Made by a program: the position numbers and the translations under genes. From JBGAKG01 sp044224495 (GTDB lineage: Bacteria; Myxococcota_A; Polyangia; Polyangiales; Polyangiaceae): 64,000 nucleotides of DNA. The notes beneath the pieces are model-generated. The model was not told where the DNA came from. It made no database searches and was given only the letters and a program-made list of their open reading frames with translations. The stretch covers positions 235,271-299,270 of the forward strand of contig JBGAKG010000010.1 of assembly GCA_044224495.1 (NCBI GenBank). The letters run 5' to 3'. Shown here in pieces: positions 25,355 through 32,649 of the stretch. The number at the start of each line of letters is the position of its first letter. Position 1 is the first letter of the stretch.

Positions 25355-26101
25355 TCACAGCGGGTAGAAGCACTCCAGCGTCACCTCCGACAACGTCACG
25401 TCCGTCGACGTCCCGAACACCGTCGTCGTGCTCAAAAACGATCGCACCCCTTCGCCCGTGTCGATCGTCAGCGGCACCGCGATCCCGCCGTAGGAGTCCG
25501 TGTGCTTCGGCTCGGTCGGCGCGGGCAGCGCGCGCAGCTCTTCCAAGAGCTCCACGAGCTTCGCATCACCGCTCGCGAGCACTTGGCGCTCCAGCCGTTC
25601 GAGCAAGTGCGCACGCCACTCGGCGAGGTTCTGGATCCGCGGCGCGAGTCCTCCGGGGTGGAGCGACAAGCGGAGCACGTTCACCGGCGCGCGCACGAGC
25701 GAGGCATCCCGAACGAGTGCGACGAGCGGATCGACGGCCGCGTTCTTCGCGATCAAGTTCCAGTGCCGGTCCACCGCGAGGGCGGGGAACGGCTCGTGAC
25801 TGCGCAGCACGAGTTCGAGCGCTCGCCGCGCCGGCGCGAGCGCGGCATCGTCGAGGCTCCGCTCCCCGAAGGCTGCCGAGAACCCGGCCGCGTGGAGCAT
25901 CGCGTTGCGCTCGCGCAGCGGCACGTCGAGCACGCGTGACAGGCGGAGCACCATCTCGCGACTCGGCGCCGCGCGTCCGGTCTCGAGGAAGCTCAGGTGC
26001 TTCGTCGAGATCGCAGCTTCATGGGCGAGCGCGAGTTGGCTCACGCGCCGGCGCGCGCGGAAGCTCTTGAGGTACTCGCCGAAGGGGCGTGAGGTCGCCA
26101 T
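25355..26101 (-). CDS. XRE-family regulator with MmyB-like ligand domain
   Basis: A 248-residue regulator. Residues 5-65 are a lambda-repressor-like helix-turn-helix (LKSFRARRRVSQLALAHEAAISTKHLSFLETGRAAPS). The C-terminal domain matches MmyB-like regulators: VDRHWNLIAKNAAV, a LRLSLHPGGLAPRI segment and GTSTDVTLSEVTLECFYP. These proteins usually control a divergently transcribed gene and are thought to bind a small hydrophobic ligand. Here the divergent neighbour is a SnoaL-like protein, and a perfect inverted repeat (26135-26151) in the shared promoter is the likely binding site. The ATG at 26101 was chosen because it begins just before the HTH domain. Confidence 0.85.
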   Translation of the reverse strand: MATSRPFGEYLKSFRARRRVSQLALAHEAAISTKHLSFLETGRAAPSREMVLRLSRVLDVPLRERNAMLHAAGFSAAFGERSLDDAALAPARRALELVLRSHEPFPALAVDRHWNLIAKNAAVDPLVALVRDASLVRAPVNVLRLSLHPGGLAPRIQNLAEWRAHLLERLERQVLASGDAKLVELLEELRALPAPTEPKHTDSYGGIAVPLTIDTGEGVRSFLSTTTVFGTSTDVTLSEVTLECFYPL

Positions 26102-26134
26102 GCCTTCATCGTCGCCGATCCACGGTGCGGCGCC

Positions 26135-26151
26135 ATTACCTCGAAGGTAAT
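26135..26151. promoter_or_regulatory. Probable operator of the XRE/MmyB-like regulator
   Basis: ATTACCT-CGA-AGGTAAT, perfect seven-base arms around a three-base spacer. It is a conspicuous AT-containing palindrome in GC-rich DNA, located 34 bases before the regulator start and 69 bases before the SnoaL-like start. Confidence 0.65.
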
Positions 26152-26219
26152 CGCCCGAACGCGGGCGCGGCCGCATCCATGGGTCGTCCGGCGCGTCACG
26201 TCGCGCCCCAAGGAGACCC

Positions 26220-26588
26220 ATGAACCTCGAGAACACTGCCGCGAAATACATCCAGATCTGGAACGAGACCCAAGCCGCCGCGCGGCGCGATCGCATCGCC
26301 GAGCTGTTCGCCGAAGACTGCACCTACAGCGACCCCCTCGCGGCGGTCGCCGGTCGGGCGGGCGTCGATGCGCTCATCGCCTCCGTCCAGACGAAGCTCC
26401 CGGGGTTCACCTTCAGCCTCTCCGGCAAGGTCGACGCGCACCACGACGTGGCACGGTTCGTCTGGCATGCACGCCCGGCGAGCACCCCCGACGTCGAGCC
26501 GATCGTCATCGGGTTCGACGTGATGATCCTCGAGGGCGGACGCATCAAGCAGATCGTCGGCTTCCTCGACAAGGTGCCCACCGGTTGA
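26220..26588 (+). CDS. SnoaL-like/NTF2-fold protein
   Basis: A 122-residue protein of the NTF2-like superfamily. It has YIQIWNETQAAARRDRIAELFAEDCTYSDPLAAVAGRAGV at the N-terminus (the helices that close the cone) and then curved-sheet strands (FDVMILEGGRIKQIVGFLDKVP). Relatives include polyketide cyclases and many ligand-binding or isomerase proteins. CAAGGAGA is a strong ribosome-binding site. It is divergent from the XRE regulator and probably its main target through the operator at 26135-26151. Confidence 0.8.
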   Translation: MNLENTAAKYIQIWNETQAAARRDRIAELFAEDCTYSDPLAAVAGRAGVDALIASVQTKLPGFTFSLSGKVDAHHDVARFVWHARPASTPDVEPIVIGFDVMILEGGRIKQIVGFLDKVPTG

Positions 26589-26603
26589 GACGTACGCCGC
26601 CGC

Positions 26604-26942
26604 TCATCGCCGCGGCGCACGCTCGTTGGTGGGCGTGGGCGGCTGGCGCTTCCAACCGCGGAAGACGTTGGGCTTGTCGCGCAGCGCATTCCGATAGGCA
26701 CGCACCGCACCCATCGCCGCTTCTCCGAGCCTGGCCAGCTCGGGATCGCGGTGGAACGCGGCGGCCTCGTGACCGTCCACCTCGGTGCTCGTCGCGTAGA
26801 AGCCGGTGAGCGTGTCCTGGACGAGCTCCAGAATGGCCTCGGTCGCGACGACGCTACTCACGTCCTGGACGCGCTCGACCGCCGCGGCAGAGACCGCGGC
26901 GAGGCGACTCGTCCTCCCCGCGCACACCGTGTAGACGTCCAT
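26604..26942 (-). CDS. Hypothetical protein
   Basis: 112 residues, Ala-rich and helical (VQDVSSVVATEAILELVQDTLTGFYATSTEVDGHEAAAFHRDPELARLGEAAMGAVRAYRNALRDKP in pieces), with a Pro/Arg tail. The ATG overlaps the stop of the upstream small frame in a TGATG junction, supporting translational coupling. No family recognised. Confidence 0.5.
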   Translation of the reverse strand: MDVYTVCAGRTSRLAAVSAAAVERVQDVSSVVATEAILELVQDTLTGFYATSTEVDGHEAAAFHRDPELARLGEAAMGAVRAYRNALRDKPNVFRGWKRQPPTPTNERAPRR

Positions 26943-27124
26943 CAGACCCGAGCGCCCGCACCTTCTCCTGGTTCGCATTGCTCGACGACGAGCACGGCGC
27001 GCCCGACCGCGATCGGCCGATGGCCCTCCTCGCGGAGTCGGGCGACGAGGTCGTCCTTCGCCCACGGAGGTTCGCCCGGCTCGGCGTTCCCGCATGCGGG
27101 CATCATCTCGTCCATCCGCCTCAT
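26942..27124 (-). CDS. Small hypothetical protein
   Basis: About 60 residues from the ATG at 27124 (MRRMDEMMPACG and onward); the start is uncertain because there is no clear ribosome-binding site and the frame stays open upstream. The TGATG overlap with the following gene at 26942 is the best support that it is translated. Only 59 bases separate its start from the divergent lipoprotein gene. Confidence 0.4.
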   Translation of the reverse strand: MRRMDEMMPACGNAEPGEPPWAKDDLVARLREEGHRPIAVGRAVLVVEQCEPGEGAGARV

Positions 27125-27171
27125 GGACAGGATGACGTCGGAGGAGGGAATCGGCTGACGGAGCTCGATGC

Positions 27172-27177
27172 TATTCT
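27172..27177 (+). promoter_or_regulatory. Minus-10-like TATTCT, 6 bases before the start at 27184
   Basis: TANNNT hexamer with a six-base gap to a GTG start; no Shine-Dalgarno sequence. Confidence 0.5.
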
Positions 27178-27183
27178 CCTCGA

Positions 27184-28497
27184 GTGAGAAGACTCCCACT
27201 CCTCGCATTGGCGATCTTCGCCGTCGCTTGTGGGAGCGGGGATTCGCCCAGCACACCTCAGGGGGACGCGTCGCTCGACGCGGCCTTCGACTCACCTTCG
27301 CTCGACTACGACGCGTCGCTTGCCGAGGTCACGCCCTGCCACGGACTCGAGTGCCAGCAGGTGGTGTGCGAGGCCCAACACGACACGCGAGTCGTCGGGC
27401 GGGTCGTCTTCGCCACCCCGCCCGTTTACGGCCCCGTGGACCCACTGCCGTTCGCGAACGTCTATGTGCCGAATGGCCCGGTCGTCCCGCTGCCGGCTGG
27501 TGCCTACTGCGGCGCATGCGGACCACCGCTCGCGTTCCCGCTCGCGGGTGCGATGACGGACGAGAGTGGGCGCTTCGAGCTCCGCAACGTCCCCGTCGGC
27601 TCGAACATCCCCGTCGTCGTGCAGCGGGGGAAGCTGCGGCGCACGTTCATCGTGCCGACCGTACCGAAGTGCACCGAGACGGTCCTGCCATCCGACCTGG
27701 TGATGCCGTCGTCGGGCTCCGAAGGCGAGCTACCGCGGATTGCCATTGCGACGAGCGACGACGATCCCGTCGAGTGCATCCTTCGCAAGCTCGGCATCGC
27801 GGACAGCGAGGTGGGAGCGAGCACTGCCCCGTTTGCGCACGTCCATCTGTTCCACGGTGACGGAGCGGCGGTGCCCGGCGCTCACGACGCGGCGGAGCTC
27901 GTCGGGACGCCGGCGGTTCTCTCGCGGTACGACGCCGTCGTTCTCCCGTCGACCACCGTTGGAAGCGTGGGCGGCAAAGGCGGACCGGCGGAGCACCTCA
28001 TCGACTACGTGAGCGCGGGCGGCCGCCTCTACGTGACGGGCCGCGCGTACCCGTGGCTTCGCGACAATCCGTTCCTGCCCCCGATCGCGAATTGGGCGCC
28101 TTGGACCGACGTCGGGACCGTGAGCGGGACGGTCATCGACGTCTCTCCGAGCGGTGCCGGGAAGTGGCTCACCGCGATCGGAGCAGCGGATGCGCAGGCG
28201 ACAATCACGCTCCAGCGCGTCGGCGTCGTCGCGACGACGGCGGTGGATTCCTCCAAGGCGCTCGTCGTCGCGGCTGGTCCTTCGCTTCTGGCGTGGCACG
28301 TGAAACTGCCGTGGGGCGTGCTCACTCCCTGCGGTTCGATCGACTACTCGAGCTTTCCGGCGACGCCGAGCGGTGGCGCTGCAGGCAAGACCTTTCCCGT
28401 CGAGTGCGATGCGAAGCCCTTGTCACCGCAAGAGAAGCTCTTCGCGTTTCGGCTGCTCGACTTCCCGTGTACGTCGTACCCGCCGCCCTCGCCTTGA
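27184..28497 (+). CDS. Lipoprotein with carboxypeptidase-regulatory-like domain
   Basis: 437 residues from a GTG start. Signal peptide and lipobox IFAVAC, an Asp/Ser/Ala-rich tether, then a beta-rich domain with the pattern of a carboxypeptidase-regulatory-like fold (VVGRVVFATPP, AMTDESGRFELRNVPVGSNIPVVVQRG). The C-terminal half looks like a Rossmann-type or glutamine-amidotransferase-like fold (RYDAVVLPSTTVG, YVSAGGRLYVTGRAYPWLRDN) without a visible catalytic cysteine. Probably a cell-surface protein; function unknown. TATTCT lies six bases upstream of the start. Confidence 0.65.
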   Translation: MRRLPLLALAIFAVACGSGDSPSTPQGDASLDAAFDSPSLDYDASLAEVTPCHGLECQQVVCEAQHDTRVVGRVVFATPPVYGPVDPLPFANVYVPNGPVVPLPAGAYCGACGPPLAFPLAGAMTDESGRFELRNVPVGSNIPVVVQRGKLRRTFIVPTVPKCTETVLPSDLVMPSSGSEGELPRIAIATSDDDPVECILRKLGIADSEVGASTAPFAHVHLFHGDGAAVPGAHDAAELVGTPAVLSRYDAVVLPSTTVGSVGGKGGPAEHLIDYVSAGGRLYVTGRAYPWLRDNPFLPPIANWAPWTDVGTVSGTVIDVSPSGAGKWLTAIGAADAQATITLQRVGVVATTAVDSSKALVVAAGPSLLAWHVKLPWGVLTPCGSIDYSSFPATPSGGAAGKTFPVECDAKPLSPQEKLFAFRLLDFPCTSYPPPSP

Positions 28498-28505
28498 ATC
28501 GGCCC

Positions 28506-28511
28506 TATGCT
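28506..28511 (+). promoter_or_regulatory. Minus-10-like TATGCT, 7 bases before the start at 28519
   Basis: This hexamer overlaps the alternative upstream ATG at 28507, which argues that 28519 is the true start. Confidence 0.5.
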
Positions 28512-28518
28512 TCGACGC

Positions 28519-29157
28519 ATGTCCGCTGCCGAAGACCGCTGGCGCGAGTACAAGGAGCGCGTCTTCGGCACCGAGTACATGATCTGGCACGACGGCCTCT
28601 ACACCGGCGCCGTCACGTCGCTCCGCGGTGCCGAGCGCGACGAAGCGCTCGAGATGTTGCGGCTCGGCGTCTCTCTCGGCGACGCCCACGCGGCCGAAGC
28701 GCTCGCCGCGATGGGCGACCGCACCTCCGAGGCCTCGATGCGCGAGCAGCTCGCGGTCGCGTCGGGAGCGTCTCGGGTGAGGCTCGCGCTCGCGATCCAC
28801 GAGATGGCGCCCGATCCCGCGCTCGCCGCGCACCTCGTCGACGTGCTCCAGTCCCCCGCCCACTGGGGCGTTCGGATCGACGCCGCGATCGGGCTTCGCC
28901 ACTTCGCGGGCGCCGCCGACGAGCGCGCGTTGCTCGACGCGATCGAGGACCCCGAGTACCTGGTCCGCTACCACGCGTGCGACAGCTTGCTCGTGCGTTG
29001 GAGAGCGACGCCGCCGGAGCTCTCCGCGCACTCCGCCATCTTCTCGCTCGTCTGTGGGCCGCAGGAGGGCCCGCCGACCGAAGCGGACTACGAGCGCTTC
29101 CGCGAAGCCCGCGCCGCGCTGCTTCGACTGCGGCCGGATGGAGTCGTCAGAGGTTGA
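28519..29157 (+). CDS. HEAT-repeat-like protein
   Basis: 212 residues, almost wholly alpha-helical, in four to five repeats of HEAT/armadillo flavour (EALEMLRLGVSLGDAHAAEALAAMGD, RVRLALAIHEMAPDPALAAHLVDVLQ, VRIDAAIGLRHFAGAADERALLDAIEDPEYLVRYHA in pieces). No signal peptide, so a cytoplasmic scaffold or adaptor is likely. I moved the start from 28507 to 28519 because TATGCT sits seven bases before the second ATG and overlaps the first. The 3' end overlaps the convergent cupin gene by 11 bases. Confidence 0.65.
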   Translation: MSAAEDRWREYKERVFGTEYMIWHDGLYTGAVTSLRGAERDEALEMLRLGVSLGDAHAAEALAAMGDRTSEASMREQLAVASGASRVRLALAIHEMAPDPALAAHLVDVLQSPAHWGVRIDAAIGLRHFAGAADERALLDAIEDPEYLVRYHACDSLLVRWRATPPELSAHSAIFSLVCGPQEGPPTEADYERFREARAALLRLRPDGVVRG

Positions 29158-29620
29158 ACGTGCGCTCCGCGAACGGGCGCAGCTTCTCCAACGGACGCCC
29201 GTACAGGTGCAAGTGGTAGGTCGCGTCGCCGATCACCGACGTCGCGTGGATCGCGGTCTCCTCCAACACCAGCACGTCGCCGGGCCCGATCCGGCGCTCT
29301 CCCCCTGCCGCGACGACGCGGAGCGAGTCTCCATCTTTTGTGTAGAGTACATTGACCTCGATCCCGCGGATCCCGGCGATGATCGCCCACGTGTCGTGCC
29401 CGTGGGGCGGGCTCACCACGCCGGCGCCGTCCGAGACCAGGTACAGCGCCGGGCCATCGTCACCGGCGCGGGCGAGGGGATGGAGCAGCTCTTCGCCCGC
29501 ACCCGCGGCGCGTTGGGTCCATTCTCGGGTGACGGCGAGCCGGCGGAGCTCGCGCGCGGCGCGCTCCAGGTCCGCGTTCGCCGCAAAGCGGAGGAGCTCT
29601 TCGAACGGAGGTGCGCTCAC
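29147..29620 (-). CDS. Cupin protein, cysteine-dioxygenase-like
   Basis: 157 residues. A short helical N-terminus then one cupin barrel: SPPHGHDTWAIIAGI supplies two His ligands and HATSVIGDATYHLHLYG the third, as in cysteine dioxygenase-type iron cupins. The spacing agrees with thiol or small-acid dioxygenases, but the substrate is not evident and no sulfur genes adjoin. GTG start with TACCCT seven bases upstream. Confidence 0.7.
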   Translation of the reverse strand: MSAPPFEELLRFAANADLERAARELRRLAVTREWTQRAAGAGEELLHPLARAGDDGPALYLVSDGAGVVSPPHGHDTWAIIAGIRGIEVNVLYTKDGDSLRVVAAGGERRIGPGDVLVLEETAIHATSVIGDATYHLHLYGRPLEKLRPFAERTFNL

Positions 29621-29627
29621 CCTCTGG

Positions 29628-29633
29628 AGGGTA
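29628..29633 (-). promoter_or_regulatory. Minus-10-like TACCCT, 7 bases before the start at 29620
   Basis: TANNNT hexamer with no Shine-Dalgarno sequence. Confidence 0.4.
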
Positions 29634-29679
29634 GGCGCATTTTCGTGCTTCGCTAGATCGCCAAAGCCCGAGGTACCCC

Positions 29680-30924
29680 TTGCCAGTCCTCTTCAAGTCC
29701 AAGCTCTACGCCGATCACGGCCAGATCCATCTCCTCGACGAGACCGCTTCACCTGCGTTCGAAGACGCATGGACCACCGAAGCGACCGAAGACTGCCTCG
29801 CGGTCGCCAAGGGTGGCATCGCGATCGGGACGAAGGACAGCGACGACGTCGCCGTCACCATCGAGCTCCTCCGCGCGGCGCCGAAGGCGGTGGAGTCCGG
29901 TGAGCACGTCACCGAAGCCAGCATCCAGGTACCGTCCGGCAAGCTCGTCGTGATGGGCTGCACCGACTACTTCCCGAAGGCGAAGCGCCTCGCGCTCACC
30001 AAGGGCACCTACCGCGTGCGCATCACGCACGACGGGCTCGCGCGCGGCAAAGAGAAGCTCGCGGTTCTGCTCTGGCCCGCCAAGGCGGCGAAGCCGAAGG
30101 TCCTTCGTCGCTTCGTTCCTCCGCCGCCGAAGCCCGCCGCGGGCAGCACCGGAAAGCCGCCGCGGAACGCGCGCAAGGCCGCCGAGTGCGTGCGCGCGGG
30201 CCAGCTCGCGCTGGCGCTGCCCGTGCTCGAGAAGCTCGCCGACGGAGGTGACGTCGAAGCCTCGCTCACGCTCGCGCAGCTGGCCGCTTTCCGCCGCGAC
30301 GACGCCGGCCTGGTGCGGCGCGCGACCGCGCTCTTCGAGCACCCCGACACGATCGGATCGATCAACGCCTTCGACGATTTCGGTGGCCTGCTCCGGAGCG
30401 CGCTCCTGCGGATGCATCCGAAGGCCGAAGCCGAGCGCCGCATCGCTGCGCTCGGGAAGAAGCTGAAGGGTGGGCTCGGGCGCACGCTGAAGGCGGGCTC
30501 GCTCGACGGGAGCGAAGAGCTCGCCCCGCCCGAGCGCGACGCGCAGACGCGCTACGACGAGTGGGTCGAGAAATCGAAGGCGCGGCCCGAGTTCGTGAAG
30601 CGCCCCGCCGACTTTTTGCACCATCGCTTCAAGATCGCTTGCAACTCGCGGCTCGAGGCGGAGGTGCTTCGGCTCTGGGCCGAGCCGACCCTGCCGCGGC
30701 GCTGGGTCGATGCCGTGTTCGTCGCGCGCTGGCTCGCGCATCGAGGGAAGGCGGACGCAGCGTGGAAGACGCTGGAGCCGCTCGTCGCGAGCTGGTGGCA
30801 GCTCTACTACTTCGACGTGGTCCCGCTCGAGCTCGTCACCGATCGCACGTTGACGCAGCTCCTCACGCCCGAACGCGTCGAGAAGATCCTCGCGACCCCG
30901 CGCGGGGATCAAGCGGGCCGCTGA
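29680..30924 (+). CDS. ComJ-like N-terminal domain fused to a TPR-like region
   Basis: 414 residues from a TTG start preceded by GAGG. The first 125 residues are a beta-rich domain resembling ComJ-type nuclease-regulator proteins (YADHGQIHLLDETASPAFEDAWTTEATEDCLAVAKGGIAIGT, with VPSGKLVVMGCTDYFPKAK and KGTYRVRITHDGLA). After a Pro/Lys linker, the C-terminal 250 residues are helical with TPR-like character (GQLALALPVLEKLADGGDVEASLTLAQLA). The domain combination suggests a binding or regulatory protein. A toxin-immunity role is possible but no toxin gene is adjacent. Confidence 0.5.
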   Translation: MPVLFKSKLYADHGQIHLLDETASPAFEDAWTTEATEDCLAVAKGGIAIGTKDSDDVAVTIELLRAAPKAVESGEHVTEASIQVPSGKLVVMGCTDYFPKAKRLALTKGTYRVRITHDGLARGKEKLAVLLWPAKAAKPKVLRRFVPPPPKPAAGSTGKPPRNARKAAECVRAGQLALALPVLEKLADGGDVEASLTLAQLAAFRRDDAGLVRRATALFEHPDTIGSINAFDDFGGLLRSALLRMHPKAEAERRIAALGKKLKGGLGRTLKAGSLDGSEELAPPERDAQTRYDEWVEKSKARPEFVKRPADFLHHRFKIACNSRLEAEVLRLWAEPTLPRRWVDAVFVARWLAHRGKADAAWKTLEPLVASWWQLYYFDVVPLELVTDRTLTQLLTPERVEKILATPRGDQAGR

Positions 30925-30927
30925 GGG

Positions 30928-31119
30928 TCACGTCTCGTCGTCGGGCTTCTCGAGGCGCTTGCCTTCGATGAGCCGCGCCGCCCGCTCGCGCTCGGCGCGC
31001 TCGCGATCCTTCTCGGCCTGCGTCCGGCCGTGACGGATGCGGTTGATCTCCGCCTGCTTGGCCTTCTCTTCGCGGGCCTTCTTCTTGCGGAACTTGTTGA
31101 GGTTGACGACGTTGCTCAT
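30928..31119 (-). CDS. DUF4169 family small protein
   Basis: 63 residues, full length for the family: begins VVNLNKFRKKKAREEKAKQA and continues as a highly charged Lys/Glu/Arg helix (RIRHGRTQAEKDRERAERERAA). Function unknown; often encoded near other small cytoplasmic genes. Its ATG overlaps the stop of the upstream FGE-like gene by four bases (ATGA). Confidence 0.8.
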   Translation of the reverse strand: MSNVVNLNKFRKKKAREEKAKQAEINRIRHGRTQAEKDRERAERERAARLIEGKRLEKPDDET

Positions 31120-31907
31120 CGCGCGTCAGCGCAACAGCGCACTCCGATGCCTTCTTCCGACGTCGGAAGCTGGCGTAGCACGATCTCGTTGCAGCGCCCC
31201 AGACGGGTCGGGTCTCCGTTGTAGTCGGCGAAGCTGGCACCGCGTACCACGCACTCTCCCGCATCGCTGCAGTAGCTCGTCCACTCGGCGACGTTGCCCG
31301 CCATGTCGAAGAGGCCCGGTTCCCCGCCCGCACAGAGCGGAAGCGAGCCGACCGCCACGGTGTCGCCGGCGTCGAGTGGCTGCAGATTGCACGCGTTCGG
31401 CTGGAACGTGTTGCCGTACGGGTACGTCCGTCCGTTGCCCCCGGTGCATGCGCGATGCCACTCGTCGGCCTTCTCGTCGACGAGCTCGGCCGCGTTGGTC
31501 TCGGGCCCTCCGCCGATCTTCCCGCACAGCCGCTTGCCGACCCACGCACAGTACGCGGCGGCGGCGCACTGTCCGCCGCGAGATGCAGGTTGGTCGTTCG
31601 TGCCGCTTCCGCCGAAGACCAGGTTGGCTCCCTTGCAGCGCGAAGGCAGGCCTGCATCCCAATCGGGGGTCGCACCGACGAAAGCATTGAAGGCGGCGAC
31701 CTGACCGTTCGTGACCTCCGTCCGATCGATGCAGTAGGCACCGATACGGACCATTCCCGTCCCGCCGTCCGGGCAACCGCCGGTGCCGGCGTCGGTCCCC
31801 GTCTCCGCTGCCGCGTCGCTCGTGCTGCCCGCGTCCCCGCCGCTCCGAAAGTCCGCCGCCAACCAGCAGCCCGCCGAGGCGAACGCGATCACCGCCGCTC
31901 CCACCAT
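31116..31907 (-). CDS. Formylglycine-generating-enzyme-like (SUMF1-type) lipoprotein
   Basis: About 263 residues. The ATG at 31907 gives a signal with lipobox FASAGC and an Asp/Ala/Gly/Thr tether (DAGSTSDAAAETGTDAGTGG). The rest is an FGE-sulfatase domain: YCIDRTEVTNGQVAAFNAFV, DEWHRACTGGNGRTYPYGN, GNVAEWTSYC and a VVRGASFAD segment with a final GIGVRCC. Whether the copper-binding cysteines of true formylglycine-generating enzymes are present cannot be settled by eye. Most myxobacterial lipoproteins of this type are thought to be binding or modifying modules next to kinases. It follows the PEGA-like membrane gene by four bases. Confidence 0.8.
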   Translation of the reverse strand: MVGAAVIAFASAGCWLAADFRSGGDAGSTSDAAAETGTDAGTGGCPDGGTGMVRIGAYCIDRTEVTNGQVAAFNAFVGATPDWDAGLPSRCKGANLVFGGSGTNDQPASRGGQCAAAAYCAWVGKRLCGKIGGGPETNAAELVDEKADEWHRACTGGNGRTYPYGNTFQPNACNLQPLDAGDTVAVGSLPLCAGGEPGLFDMAGNVAEWTSYCSDAGECVVRGASFADYNGDPTRLGRCNEIVLRQLPTSEEGIGVRCCADAR

Positions 31908-31911
31908 CCGC

Positions 31912-32649
31912 TCAGAAGCGAACGACAAGGGGACCTCCCTCGGCCGTCGTGCGGGTGGGGTGCACGGCAAAGAAGACGATGCTCACCGCGAGCGAGACGA
32001 CACCGAGTCCGAGCGCACCGAGGGCGAGGCCGCGCCGGAGCTCGAGCCCGCTGGCTTCATCGCGGCAGTCGGGCGAGCACGCGTCGTAGCGGACCTGACC
32101 CTCGATCGCGAGACCCGTGAACGCCGCGACCGAGACGACGCCGAGCGCGCCGAACACCCACGCCGCCACACTCGCCGCCGGCATCGGTCTCGCGAGCGGT
32201 GCGAAGCGAAGCGTCACGATGCGGTTCTTCTCCGTCTCGCGCGCGACGAAGCTCTCTTCCGCGCGCTCCGCACCGACCGTCGCGACGATCCGATGGGCGC
32301 CCGGGTCGAGCTCGATCGGGCGCCCGAGCGAAGTGCTCGAGATCGGCGCTCCGTCGACCACGAGCGCGGCGTCCGTGCGTTCCTTGCCGTCGGCGCCTTC
32401 GACACGGACGAGGATCGTCGGCAATGCGGCGTCGACCTCCCGCAGCCAGCCGTCGCAGTCGTGCCGCACGTTCTGCGGGCAGGTTGCGTCGGAGGAGCAC
32501 TGGAGCGCGGCGCGCCGCGCTTCCTTCAGGTGCCCCGCGCGTTGATCGAGCTGCGTCTTCTCGGCGATCGCCGCGCACTCCTCGAGCGAAGACGCGTACG
32601 CATTCGTGGCGACGAGGAGCAGCGCGAGGAGCGGAGCCGCGACCTTCAT
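31912..32649 (-). CDS. Exported PEGA-like protein with two C-terminal membrane helices
   Basis: 245 residues. Signal peptide ending near NAYA, a Cys-containing helical N-terminal domain (LEECAAIAEKTQLDQRAGHLKEARRAALQCS), then a beta-rich PEGA-like segment (LGRPIELDPGAHRIVATVG) and two hydrophobic helices near the C-terminus (AWVFGALGVVSVAAFTGL and GALGLGVVSLAVSIVFF). This is a common myxobacterial partner of Ser/Thr kinases. ATG overlaps the kinase stop by four bases (ATGA), showing translational coupling. Confidence 0.75.
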   Translation of the reverse strand: MKVAAPLLALLLVATNAYASSLEECAAIAEKTQLDQRAGHLKEARRAALQCSSDATCPQNVRHDCDGWLREVDAALPTILVRVEGADGKERTDAALVVDGAPISSTSLGRPIELDPGAHRIVATVGAERAEESFVARETEKNRIVTLRFAPLARPMPAASVAAWVFGALGVVSVAAFTGLAIEGQVRYDACSPDCRDEASGLELRRGLALGALGLGVVSLAVSIVFFAVHPTRTTAEGGPLVVRF

